From: Thiohalocapsa marina
GTDB taxonomy: Bacteria > Pseudomonadota > Gammaproteobacteria > Chromatiales > Chromatiaceae
Assembly (NCBI RefSeq): GCF_008632335.1
Contig: NZ_VWXX01000026.1
Location: 1 to 53,604, forward strand
Direction: 5' to 3'
Length of the DNA stretch: 53,604 bases
The translations under genes were made by a program, and so were the position numbers. Each line of letters begins with the position of its first letter. Positions within the stretch are counted from its first letter, which is position 1. Positions 40,422 through 47,893 of this stretch are shown here, one piece after another. The notes under the pieces were generated by a model, which was given only the letters and a program-made list of their open reading frames with translations, was not told where the DNA came from and made no database searches.

Positions 40422-41227
40422 CTGAGCCGACGGCGCATTCCGGGCAGACCAAACTTCAAGCGCAGACCGCCAGCCATTACGATCAGTATCCGTTCGATTT
40501 TCTCACTACGGAGGACGAGGCCCGGATCGAGGAGATCCAGCCGGGGTCTTTTCGCGAATTCGTCCGCGAGCGCTTGTCACCGGGAGATCGCGTGGCGGAG
40601 ATCGGTTGCGGTCCAGGCCGGGCGACGCTCTATCTAACAAGGCTCGGCCACCAGGTCTGGGCGGTGGATCTGAGCCTGGGCTCGCTGCGATTGGCCCGAC
40701 GGCGCGCACCGGCGGCACACTACGCCGCAGCGACCAACCTGTCGCTCCCCTTTGCCGACGCCAGCTTCGATGCGGTCATCTCCGATGGCGTCATCCATCA
40801 CACACCGGATGCCAGGCGGTCGTTCGAGGAGAATGCGCGCATCCTCAAGCCGGGCGGCTATCTCTATCTCGGCGTCTACCGCCGCCACGGCTATTACTAC
40901 TACTTTTACACCTACCTGGGCATCCCCATCCGCTGGCTTGAGCGACGACGCTGGGGGCGTTGGCTGATCCACGCGACCCTGTTGCCGATCTATTATCTGG
41001 TCCACCTCATCAAGTCCCGAGGGCGACGGACTTGGAAAGGTGCCAGACACTTCTTTTACGACTACATCATCACGCCGCGGGCCTCATTTCATACGCGCGA
41101 GGACGTCGAGCAGTGGGGGCGGCAGAATCGGCTGCGCTTGGCTCAATATGTCGCCAAGGTCGGTAACACCCATGTCTTCTTTTTTGAAAAGAGTGGTATG
41201 GACGTCAGATCGCCTGTCAATATCTGA
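40418..41227 (+). CDS. SAM-dependent methyltransferase (Methyltransf_11-like)
   Basis: 269 residues. The SAM motif I is VAEIGCGPGRATLYLTRLGH, motif II is WAVDLSLGSLRLARRR, then LPFADASFDAVISDGVIHHT and NARILKPGGYLYLGVYRRHG. The C-terminal half contains hydrophobic, tyrosine-rich stretches (YYYYFYTYLGIPIRWLERRR; LLPIYYLVHLIKS) that may touch the membrane, as in methyltransferases acting on lipid-linked glycans. It overlaps the GT4 stop by four bases and is complete. Confidence 0.85.
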   Translation: MTEPTAHSGQTKLQAQTASHYDQYPFDFLTTEDEARIEEIQPGSFREFVRERLSPGDRVAEIGCGPGRATLYLTRLGHQVWAVDLSLGSLRLARRRAPAAHYAAATNLSLPFADASFDAVISDGVIHHTPDARRSFEENARILKPGGYLYLGVYRRHGYYYYFYTYLGIPIRWLERRRWGRWLIHATLLPIYYLVHLIKSRGRRTWKGARHFFYDYIITPRASFHTREDVEQWGRQNRLRLAQYVAKVGNTHVFFFEKSGMDVRSPVNI

Positions 41228-41231
41228 GGTT

Positions 41232-42249
41232 ATGCGCATGAGCTCGGAACTCGTTTATGACTCAGGTATTAGAAACAGCGAAGGCTTAGGGAAAGCGCCC
41301 TTCATAACGGTTTGTCTTTCCACGTATCGGTTTGAAGGCACGGTTGTTCGGGCAATCGAATCGCTTCTAGCGCAAACATACAAAGACTTCGAGATTGTCA
41401 TTTCCGATGACGCATCTCCAGACAGCACTGTGGCGGCGGCCCTGGACTACCTAAAAGTCTACGCTGGCTCGATCCGAATACGTTTGTATCGATCAAGATA
41501 CAATCAGGGCATCGTTGGTAATCGTCTAACGGCGATGAGCTATGCCGAGGGTGAGTTATTTGTGCAGACGGATGGAGACGATTTTTCAATGCCCCAGCGT
41601 CTGGAGAAAATAGCTGAGTTCTGGCGGAACCTTCCGGACAAACCTTCCATCCTTGCCACAAACGCATTGCGTTGGTATGAGTCTTCGGGTAAGGCTGGTG
41701 AGCCTGTGCTGGCTGACGTTAACGTCGGGCTTTTTCCCCCAGGCGATCCGGTCTATGGAAAGACAGTTGTGTTTTCCGCAGGATATGTGGTTTCGCGTAC
41801 CCTCTATGAGGCGTTCAGAGAGGTCGTACCCCAGTCACGATTGATTGCTGATGACCCCGTTTTTGCACGCCGTGCGGCCCTCCTTGACGGACTGATTTTC
41901 ATGCCGGAGCCGGTTTTTTATTACGGCACCAGTACGGCTTCTGCCTCCGGGGGGGGTGAGTGGTCGTGACTGGATAGAAGACCGTATCCGTCGGTGGGAT
42001 TTGTTGCTGCGCGACATCGCGCATGTGATGCCGGACCATACGATTCCAACAAAATGGCAACGGCAGATCCTGCATGAACGCAGGAAGATGCAATTGGATG
42101 TCAAGGCAATCGATTGCCCGTTTTTGCTCTGGGTCGTTTACTGGATCAGGATGTGGCCGTTATCCCCCAAAGAGGCCGTTGCTATGCTCAAGAAGCGTAT
42201 TAAATTGATCATGCGGGGTTCTGTCAATGCGACATGGCGTGAGCGCTGA
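41232..42249 (+). pseudogene. Family-2 glycosyltransferase, out of frame at a G8 tract (possibly phase-OFF)
   Basis: From ATG 41232 the GT-A domain reads APFITVCLSTYRFEGTVVRA, YKDFEIVISDDASPDSTVAA and LFVQTDGDDFSMPQRLEKIA, with the metal-binding D-x-D type DGDD. At eight Gs (41949-41956) the frame ends as SASGGGEWS. The next frame continues without a stop as VSGRDWIEDRIRRWDLLLRD, IPTKWQRQILHERRKMQLDV and to a natural end at 42249. Seven Gs would join them into a ~338-residue enzyme. The lost part includes the C-terminal helices. Either phase variation (OFF) or a homopolymer error. Confidence 0.8.
41949..41956 (+). repeat. G8 homopolymer tract at the GT2 frameshift
   Basis: Eight Gs exactly where the glycosyltransferase frame changes; seven would restore it. 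It is the second tract in the window associated with a broken glycan gene. Confidence 0.8.
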
Positions 42250-42334
42250 AGTCGACGCTCAGGCAACCGGAGAACGACATGGCAAGGATGAGCAGGAGTG
42301 CAATATCGCCCTCTCATGGGGTAAGGAGTAAACA

Positions 42335-44089
42335 ATGACGGTGATTTTGGGCTTTAATGCCTTCCACGCCGACTCCGCCGCCTGCCTGCTGGTCGATGGC
42401 CAGCTGGTCGGTGCCGTGGCGGAAGAGCGCCTGGGCGAGCGGCGCAAGCACAGCCCGGCCTTTCCGGAGAACGCCATTCGTCGCCTGCTGGCGGACGCGG
42501 GCCTGCGACTGCGCGATGTGACCCATGTCGCGCTGGCACGCGATCCTTCGGCCAACCGGGCGGCGAAGATGGCCTATGTGGCACAGCACCCGCTGAAGGC
42601 GGCCGGTGCGGTGGTGGAGCACCTGGGGCGCAACCGCCGCACCCAGAGCACGCTGGAGCAACTGGCCGCTGTCTGCGGCGAGGACCCGGCGCAGGTGTCC
42701 TTCGAGATCATCGGCGTCGAGCATCATCTGGCGCACATCGCCAGCGCTTACTACCTGTCGCCCTTCGAGTCGCTGACCGCCGGCTTCTCCTACGACGCGT
42801 CGGGTGATTTCGCCAGCATGATGGCGGCGCGCTGCGAGGGCCCGCGCATCGAGGTGCTGGACAAGGTCACCCTGCCGCACAGCCTGGGCTTCTTCTACAC
42901 CGCGCTGTGCCAGTTCATCGGGTTCGATGACTTTGGCGAAGAGTACAAGGTGATGGGCCTCGCACCCTATGGCGAGGACCAGTACGGCGAGGTGATGCGG
43001 CAGTTGGTCACCTTTGATGACAGGCACTGGTACCGGCTGAATACCGAGTTCTTCGGTATGCACGAGGGTGGCGAGAGCGGCGCGGTGGACGATGACCAGC
43101 GCATCGTCATGGGGCGGTTCTATACCGATCGGCTGATCGACGCGCTGGGCGCGCCGCGCAAGCGCGCCGATCCGCTGACCCAGCGCGAGAAGGACATCGC
43201 CCGCTCCACCCAGGTGCGCTTCGAGGAGGCCGCGGTGCATTGCCTGACCCGGCTGCAAGGCCGGGTGCCGAGCGCGCAACTGGCCATGGCCGGCGGCTGC
43301 GCACTGAACGGCGTGGCCAATGCGCGCATCCATCGCGAGACGCCGTTCACCCAGCATTACCTGCAGGCGGCGGCCTCGGACGACGGCACCTGCCTGGGCG
43401 CGGCCTACTGGGTGTGGCACAACGTGCTGGGTCGCAGCGAGCGCTTCCACATGCAGCATGCCTTCTGGGGGCCGGAGTATGCCGATGCGCGCATGCGCCA
43501 GGTGGCCGAGGCGAGTGGTTATCTGGTCAAGGTCTGCGCCGATGAGCAGGATCTGGTGGAGACCGCCGCCGGCCTGATCGCCGATGGCCTGGTGACCGGC
43601 TGGTACCAGGGCCGCAGCGAGTGGGGACCGCGCGCGCTGGGCAACCGCTCCATCTTGGCCAACCCGGCGATCCCGACGATGAAGGGCACCATCAACGCCA
43701 AGATCAAGCGGCGCGAGTCGTTCCGGCCCTTCGCGCCCAGCGTGCTGAAGGAGGCGGTGAGCACCTACTTCGAGCAGGAGATCGACAGCCCCTTCATGCA
43801 GCATGTGGTGAAGATTCGCCCGGAATGGCGCGAGCGCCTGCCGGCGGTGACCCATGTCGACGGCACCGGGCGGCTGCAGACGGTGGATCAGGCCAGCAAC
43901 CCGCGTTACCACGCGCTGATCAGCGCGTTCCAGCAACGCACCGGCGTGGGCATGGTGCTGAACACCAGCTTCAACGAGAACGAACCGGTGGTGGATACGC
44001 CGGAGCAGGCCTATGACTGCTTTGCGCGGACGAATATGGATGCGTTGTGTCTGGGGCGGTATATTCTGACGAAGATCACTGGCGCATAG
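42335..44089 (+). CDS. Carbamoyltransferase (NodU/CmcH/TobZ family)
   Basis: 584 residues with AAGGAG before ATG 42335. The N-terminal Kae1-like domain has TVILGFNAFHADSAACLLVD, GVEHHLAHIASAYYLSPFES with the metal-binding histidines, FSYDASGDFASMMAAR and YKVMGLAPYGEDQYGE. The C-terminal YrdC-like domain has GWYQGRSEWGPRALGNRSIL, KRRESFRPFAPSVLKEAVST and VLNTSFNENEPVVDTPEQAY. Such enzymes use carbamoyl phosphate and ATP to place O-carbamoyl groups on sugars. All signatures are complete. It is followed directly by a HicAB pair. Confidence 0.93.
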   Translation: MTVILGFNAFHADSAACLLVDGQLVGAVAEERLGERRKHSPAFPENAIRRLLADAGLRLRDVTHVALARDPSANRAAKMAYVAQHPLKAAGAVVEHLGRNRRTQSTLEQLAAVCGEDPAQVSFEIIGVEHHLAHIASAYYLSPFESLTAGFSYDASGDFASMMAARCEGPRIEVLDKVTLPHSLGFFYTALCQFIGFDDFGEEYKVMGLAPYGEDQYGEVMRQLVTFDDRHWYRLNTEFFGMHEGGESGAVDDDQRIVMGRFYTDRLIDALGAPRKRADPLTQREKDIARSTQVRFEEAAVHCLTRLQGRVPSAQLAMAGGCALNGVANARIHRETPFTQHYLQAAASDDGTCLGAAYWVWHNVLGRSERFHMQHAFWGPEYADARMRQVAEASGYLVKVCADEQDLVETAAGLIADGLVTGWYQGRSEWGPRALGNRSILANPAIPTMKGTINAKIKRRESFRPFAPSVLKEAVSTYFEQEIDSPFMQHVVKIRPEWRERLPAVTHVDGTGRLQTVDQASNPRYHALISAFQQRTGVGMVLNTSFNENEPVVDTPEQAYDCFARTNMDALCLGRYILTKITGA

Positions 44090-44102
44090 TGATCCTACGG
44101 CA

Positions 44103-44357
44103 ATGAACGCCAAGCACCAGAAAACCTTGCAGGCGCTGTTTGAGTCTCCGGTCCCGGCGAACCTACCTTGGGCCGATGTTGAAAAACTGCTTGTAGCCTG
44201 CGGTGCTGAGGTGTCCGAGGGGCGGGGCTCAAGGGTTCGCATCGCGCTCAACGGCGTGAGGGCGGTGTTTCATCGCCCTCATCCGCAAAAGGAAACCGAT
44301 AAAGGCGCAGTGATGTCGATGCGCCGTTTCTTGCTCGAAGCAGGTGTCCAGCCATGA
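44103..44357 (+). CDS. hicA: HicA-type mRNA-interferase toxin
   Basis: An 84-residue double-stranded-RNA-binding-like toxin. Residues 22-45 (WADVEKLLVACGAEVSEGRG) and the later FHRPHPQKETDKGAV hold the conserved catalytic-type histidine of HicA. It starts 13 bases after the carbamoyltransferase and overlaps hicB by four bases (ATGA). Intact by length. HicA cleaves mRNA when HicB is lost. Confidence 0.9.
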   Translation: MNAKHQKTLQALFESPVPANLPWADVEKLLVACGAEVSEGRGSRVRIALNGVRAVFHRPHPQKETDKGAVMSMRRFLLEAGVQP

Positions 44358-44686
44358 TGCAATACAAGGGGTATCTGTCTCGCGTCGAGTTCGATGACGA
44401 GGCGAATCTGTTCCACGGCGAGGTGGTCAATATCCGGGATGTGGTGACCTTTCAGGGCGCGACGGTCGATGAATTGCACCGCGCGTTCGAGGCCTCGGTG
44501 GACGATTACCTGGCGTTTTGCGCCGAGCGGGGCGAGGCGCCAGATCCGCCTTTCAGTGGCCGTTTGACCATCCGGCTGTCGCCTGAACAACACCGCAAGG
44601 TGATTCTAGCCGCCACCAGGGCCGGCAAGCCCCTGGATCAGTGGACGGCGGAGGTGCTGGATCATGCCACGCAACTTGGCGCATAG
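44354..44686 (+). CDS. hicB: HicB-type antitoxin
   Basis: A 110-residue antitoxin. The N-terminal half is the degenerate RNase H-like domain of HicB (YKGYLSRVEFDDEANLFHGE, VTFQGATVDELHRAFEASVD, DYLAFCAERGEAPDPPFSGR). The C-terminal half is a ribbon-helix-helix DNA-binding domain (LTIRLSPEQHRKVILAATRA, KPLDQWTAEVLDHATQLG). Its last 23 bases overlap the methyltransferase start. A TGGCGCATAG ten-mer stands both at its end (44677-44686) and at the carbamoyltransferase end (44080-44089). Confidence 0.92.
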   Translation: MMQYKGYLSRVEFDDEANLFHGEVVNIRDVVTFQGATVDELHRAFEASVDDYLAFCAERGEAPDPPFSGRLTIRLSPEQHRKVILAATRAGKPLDQWTAEVLDHATQLGA

Positions 44687-45302
44687 CGCCGGCTATCGCT
44701 ATGCCGATGCCCAGGCCGGGCATCATCACGCCTACCTGCTGCCGACGGTCTTCAAGGCGCTGGATGCCCTGGCGCTTCCAGCGGGCGAGCAGCGCCTGTT
44801 CGAGCTGGGTTGCGGCAATGGCAGCGTGGCGCAGGTGCTCAGCCAGCGCGGATGGGAGGTGACGGGGGTGGATCCCTCTGTGGAGGGCATTGCGCAGGCC
44901 AAGGCGGCCTTTCCGGAGCTGAAACTGGACAACGGCTCTGCCTATGATGATCTCGTGGGACGCTACGGGCGCTTTCCCGTGGTGCTGAGTCTCGAGGTGG
45001 TGGAGCATGTCTATGCGCCGCGAGACTATGCGAAAAAAGTATTTGACTTATTGGGTCGGGGGGGGGTGGTGATCATTTCCACGCCGTATCACGGCTACTG
45101 GAAGAACCTCGCCCTGGCGCTGACGGGCAAGATGGACGCGCACTTCACCGCGCTGTGGGATCACGGGCATATCAAGTTCTGGTCGATGCGCACCCTGGGT
45201 GAACTGCTGCGCGAGGCCGGATTTGTGGATATCCGCTTCGTGCGCGTCGGGCGGGTGCCGGCGTTGGCAAAGTCGATGGTTGCGATTGCTCAGAAACCCT
45301 GA
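44664..45302 (+). CDS. SAM-dependent methyltransferase (UbiG-like)
   Basis: 212 residues. SAM motif I is RLFELGCGNGSVAQVLSQRG; then VTGVDPSVEGIAQAKAAFPE, VVLSLEVVEHVYAPRDYAKK and VVIISTPYHGYWKNLALALT. The protein ends LLREAGFVDIRFVRVGRVPA and LAKSMVAIAQKP. Codons for LGRGGVVI contain nine Gs (45058-45066), in frame here. A diverged copy of its last 39 codons occurs at 46921-47039, on the far side of two TA modules. ATG 44664 lies inside hicB; a start lost to the HicAB insertion is possible. Probably methylates a sugar of the polysaccharide. Confidence 0.85.
   Translation: MPRNLAHSAGYRYADAQAGHHHAYLLPTVFKALDALALPAGEQRLFELGCGNGSVAQVLSQRGWEVTGVDPSVEGIAQAKAAFPELKLDNGSAYDDLVGRYGRFPVVLSLEVVEHVYAPRDYAKKVFDLLGRGGVVIISTPYHGYWKNLALALTGKMDAHFTALWDHGHIKFWSMRTLGELLREAGFVDIRFVRVGRVPALAKSMVAIAQKP
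45058..45066 (+). repeat. G9 homopolymer tract in the UbiG-like methyltransferase
   Basis: Nine Gs encode part of Gly-Arg-Gly-Gly-Val after motif III. The frame is intact in this sequence, so the gene would be ON. It is a further candidate phase-variation site. Confidence 0.8.
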
Positions 45303-45487
45303 ACATCACTCTAGCTGACTGTCTCGCCCCGTGTGATCGAGACTGTGCTGCGAACGCCTTCGCCCGCGGCGTCAGCGTGCGGCCGGCTGGGGCTGCCGCC
45401 TCGGCCCGCTGCAGGGAGAGCAACCTTTCCGTCATTCCGGCCTGGAGTTACCGACACTCAGCGGCGTTCTTCCCGAGCGCACCCGGA

Positions 45488-45537
45488 TTGACAGCAGCCA
45501 AAGACGCGCCGATACTCGGTATATCTATCAGATATAC
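45488..45537 (+). promoter_or_regulatory. TacAT promoter and operator palindrome
   Basis: TTGACA (45488-45493), 17 bases, GATACT (45511-45516) form a good sigma70 promoter. Three bases further lies a perfect inverted repeat GTATATCT-ATC-AGATATAC (45519-45537), with the TacA start at 45549. Its position fits an autorepressor site for the ribbon-helix-helix antitoxin. No other gene lies between 45303 and 45548. Confidence 0.7.
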
Positions 45538-45548
45538 AGGCTGTCGTC

Positions 45549-45821
45549 ATGCGTGATGCCGCGATCAACCTCAGAGCCCTTCCCGAGCAGCGAGATCTCA
45601 TTGATCAGGCTGCTTCAGTGTTGGGTAAAAACCGCTCGGACTTTATGCTGGAAGCCGCCTGCGAGCGCGCCCAATCAGTGCTGCTCGACCAAGTGTTTTT
45701 CCGTCTGGATGCGGACAAATTTGAGCACTTCCTCGCGTTGCTCGACGCCCCGCCCGCAGCCAATCCGGGGCTGGAACGCCTGATGGCCATCAAGGCGCCT
45801 TGGGCTGCCAATTCTCGATGA
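45549..45821 (+). CDS. tacA: DUF1778-type antitoxin (TacA-like)
   Basis: 90 residues. The N-terminal ribbon-helix-helix part AAINLRALPEQRDLIDQAAS is followed by VLGKNRSDFMLEAACERAQS (the DUF1778 core), and a C-terminal tail FRLDADKFEHFLALLDAPP, typical of the toxin-binding segment. It precedes a GNAT toxin by three bases. The upstream palindrome suggests that it represses its own operon, together with the toxin. Confidence 0.92.
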   Translation: MRDAAINLRALPEQRDLIDQAASVLGKNRSDFMLEAACERAQSVLLDQVFFRLDADKFEHFLALLDAPPAANPGLERLMAIKAPWAANSR

Positions 45822-45824
45822 CCC

Positions 45825-46319
45825 ATGCATGGCCTTTTGCCGCCCCAGCCGTTGTTGGTCGAGCACCAACTGGAGGATTTCTCCTGCGGTGAATCGTCAC
45901 TCGATGACTGGCTACAACGCCGGGCGCTGCCCAACCAGGCATCCGGAGCCAGCCGGACCTTTGTGGTGACGAGTGACACCGGGCATGTCATGGCCTATTA
46001 CGCCCTTGCCGCCGGCGCAGTGTCGCATCAGGACTCGCCAGGGAAGAGACGGCGAAACATGCCGGATCCGGTGCCGGTTCTGGTGCTCGCCCGACTCGCC
46101 GTTGACCAACGCCTACAGGGACGGCAAGTCGGAGGCGCCTTGCTGCAGGATGCTGTACAACGGGCCTTGTCCGTGGCAGAGGATATCGGCGTGCGTGCTC
46201 TCATGGTGCATGCACTTAACGAGCAGGCTGTCAGGTTCTACACGCATTACGGTTTTGTCCCATCACCAGCCGACCCCATGACGCTGATGCTGCCATTGCA
46301 TGCGTGGGAGACGCATTGA
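45825..46319 (+). CDS. tacT: GNAT-family toxin (TacT-like)
   Basis: 164 residues. EDFSCGESSLDDWLQRRALP at the front and LARLAVDQRLQGRQVGGALL (the acetyl-CoA pyrophosphate loop, R-Q-V-G-G) with VHALNEQAVRFYTHYGFVPS near the end are typical of TacT/AtaT toxins, which acetylate aminoacyl-tRNA and block translation. The conserved catalytic-type tyrosine of the RFYTHYGF motif is present. Start ATG 45825. Its 3' end overlaps a truncated higB. Intact by length. Confidence 0.92.
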   Translation: MHGLLPPQPLLVEHQLEDFSCGESSLDDWLQRRALPNQASGASRTFVVTSDTGHVMAYYALAAGAVSHQDSPGKRRRNMPDPVPVLVLARLAVDQRLQGRQVGGALLQDAVQRALSVAEDIGVRALMVHALNEQAVRFYTHYGFVPSPADPMTLMLPLHAWETH

Positions 46320-46513
46320 GACGCCGTCAAATCCATGGCCCCGGTGACGCAGTGCGGATTGAAGATCTACGGCTACCGCCATCAAACAGGTTGGAAAAGT
46401 TAGGCGGTGACCGTCAAGGCCAGTGGAGTTTCAGGGTCAACCAGCAGTGGCGGATCTGTTTTCTCTGGGTCGACGGTGACGCATTCGATGTTGAATTGGT
46501 TGACTACCATTGA
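46304..46513 (+). pseudogene. HigB-like toxin lacking its N-terminus
   Basis: Residues DLRLPPSNRLEKLGGDRQGQ, WSFRVNQQWRICFLWVDGD and DVELVDYH are the C-terminal two thirds of a HigB/RelE-superfamily toxin. About the first 30 residues of the family are missing: the sequence runs directly from the tacT end. GTG 46304 lies inside tacT and gives only an artificial start. The catalytic C-terminal part is present but the fold is incomplete, so I consider it inactive. The antitoxin follows. Confidence 0.75.
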
Positions 46514-46522
46514 AGTGTCATC

Positions 46523-46864
46523 ATGGGTATTCGTACTGAAGATTTGAAAACGATGGATTTTTCTGACATTGCCACCGGGGACAGGCTATCTGCCGTAACC
46601 CCGGGCGACGTCCTGCAAGATTACCTGGACGGCGCTGGCATCACTGCTCCCCGACTGGCCCAGGCCGCCGGTATTCCCCAGGCGCGGGTCAGCGACATCC
46701 TGAAGGGCAGGCGCGCCATGACAGCGGATACCGCGCTACGGCTGGGGCGCTTTTTCAGCACCACGCCGCAGTTTTGGATGAATCTGCAATCTGCGTATGA
46801 CTTGGAAATTGCTGAGAATGCCTTGGGAGCAGAGTTAGAGGGAATACGTGCCTGCGGTGTTTGA
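46523..46864 (+). CDS. higA: HigA-type XRE antitoxin
   Basis: A 113-residue HTH protein. The HigA-like front TPGDVLQDYLDGAGITAPRL leads into the helix-turn-helix AQAAGIPQARVSDILKGRRA and TADTALRLGRFFSTTPQFWM, with NLQSAYDLEIAENALGAEL at the end. It starts nine bases after the higB remnant. Its toxin is truncated, so it may survive as an orphan antitoxin or regulator. Intact. Confidence 0.9.
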   Translation: MGIRTEDLKTMDFSDIATGDRLSAVTPGDVLQDYLDGAGITAPRLAQAAGIPQARVSDILKGRRAMTADTALRLGRFFSTTPQFWMNLQSAYDLEIAENALGAELEGIRACGV

Positions 46865-46866
46865 TG

Positions 46867-46905
46867 ATGCATACGATAGAGTTTGAAGCGCAGGCCAACA
46901 TGTAC
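46867..46905 (+). pseudogene. Antitoxin N-terminus relic
   Basis: ATG 46867 encodes MHTIEFEAQANMY, resembling the start of the antitoxin at 5036 ([13 protein letters not shown]). Nothing follows that fits, so it is a fragment of another PIN-partner antitoxin, broken at its ninth or tenth codon. Short, hence tentative. Confidence 0.35.
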
Positions 46906-46920
46906 CCGTTACACATTCCA

Positions 46921-47039
46921 AGCGCACCCTGTGTCAGCTGCTGCATGAGGCCGGGTTTGTGGCAATCTGCTTCGAGCAGGTGGGGCGCGTGCCGGCATTG
47001 GCGACAGCGATGATCGCAGTGGCCTACAAGTCATCCTAA
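46921..47039 (+). pseudogene. Second copy of the UbiG-like methyltransferase 3' end
   Basis: The frame ending TAA at 47037-47039 encodes KRTLCQLLHEAGFVAICFEQ and VGRVPALATAMIAVAYKSS, homologous to MRTLGELLREAGFVDIRFVR and VGRVPALAKSMVAIAQKP at 45186-45302. The rest of this second methyltransferase is gone. Its stop is coupled (TAATG) to the next glycosyltransferase, so this copy belonged to the operon continuing rightwards; the TA modules sit between the two copies. Confidence 0.8.
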
Positions 47040-47893
47040 TGAACTTTTCCATCTTGTTGCTGACCCTCAACGAAGAGGCCAATCTGCCTGCTTGCCTTGC
47101 TGCAGTCGACTGGTGCGATGACATCGTGGTGCTGGACTCTTTCAGTTCGGACAGCACACTGGCGATCGCGGAGGCGGCTGGGGCGAGGGTCTATCAGCGG
47201 AGGTTCGATCATTTCGCTGGCCAGCGTAACCATGCCCTTGAGCAGATCGAATTCAAGCACGAGTGGATCCTGCATCTGGATGCGGACGAGATCGTGACGC
47301 CCGAGTTGTACGCGGAGATCGGGCAAGTGATCGCCGAGGGCTGTTTCGATGCCTTTCGGATTCCTTCCAAGACGGTGTTTTTTGGTCAGTGGTTGCGCTA
47401 TTCCGGGATGTATCCGACCTATCAGGTTCGGCTTGGGCATCGGGACCGGCTGCGGTTCAAGCAGGTCGGCCACGGCCAGCGCGAGGATCTGCCGGCCGAA
47501 CGGGTGGGTACGCTGACCGAGCCTTATCTGCATTACTCGTTTTCCAAGGGCCTGACAGAGTGGTTCGACAAACACAACCGCTATGCCACCGATGAGGCGC
47601 GCGAGACGGTTGCAGCCCTGTCGGCTGGCCACGGGCTTGATTGGCGCGGGTTCTGGTCGCGGGATCGTACCCGCCGTCGTCGGGCGCTGAAGGCCCTGTC
47701 GTTGCGGCTGCCGTTCAGGCCTTCGCTGCGGTTCTTCTACATGTATGTCTTGCGGCGTGGCTTCCTGGACGGCCGTGCTGGATTCACCTATTGCCGCCTG
47801 CTGGCGATCTACGAGTATCTGATCGTGCTTAAGACGCGCGAGTTGCAGGTTGGCCAAGGTCCCGGCTCGGCCACCGGGCCGCGGCAAGCATGA
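47039..47893 (+). CDS. Family-2 glycosyltransferase (WaaE/KdtX-like)
   Basis: 284 residues. GT-A domain: FSILLLTLNEEANLPACLAA, DDIVVLDSFSSDSTLAIAEA, RVYQRRFDHFAGQRNHALEQ and EWILHLDADEIVTPELYAEI with the D-x-D-x-D metal site. This pattern matches the lipopolysaccharide-core beta-1,4-glucosyltransferase-like group. The C-terminus (LRFFYMYVLRRGFLDGRAGF) is a typical amphipathic, membrane-associated end. Overlaps galE by four bases. Confidence 0.9.
   Translation: MNFSILLLTLNEEANLPACLAAVDWCDDIVVLDSFSSDSTLAIAEAAGARVYQRRFDHFAGQRNHALEQIEFKHEWILHLDADEIVTPELYAEIGQVIAEGCFDAFRIPSKTVFFGQWLRYSGMYPTYQVRLGHRDRLRFKQVGHGQREDLPAERVGTLTEPYLHYSFSKGLTEWFDKHNRYATDEARETVAALSAGHGLDWRGFWSRDRTRRRRALKALSLRLPFRPSLRFFYMYVLRRGFLDGRAGFTYCRLLAIYEYLIVLKTRELQVGQGPGSATGPRQA

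Noticed and set aside
42314-44251. Long minus-strand open frames, the largest 645 codons opposite the carbamoyltransferase
   Set aside because: They mirror GC-rich + strand genes with clear motifs, and have no family-like features or start signals.
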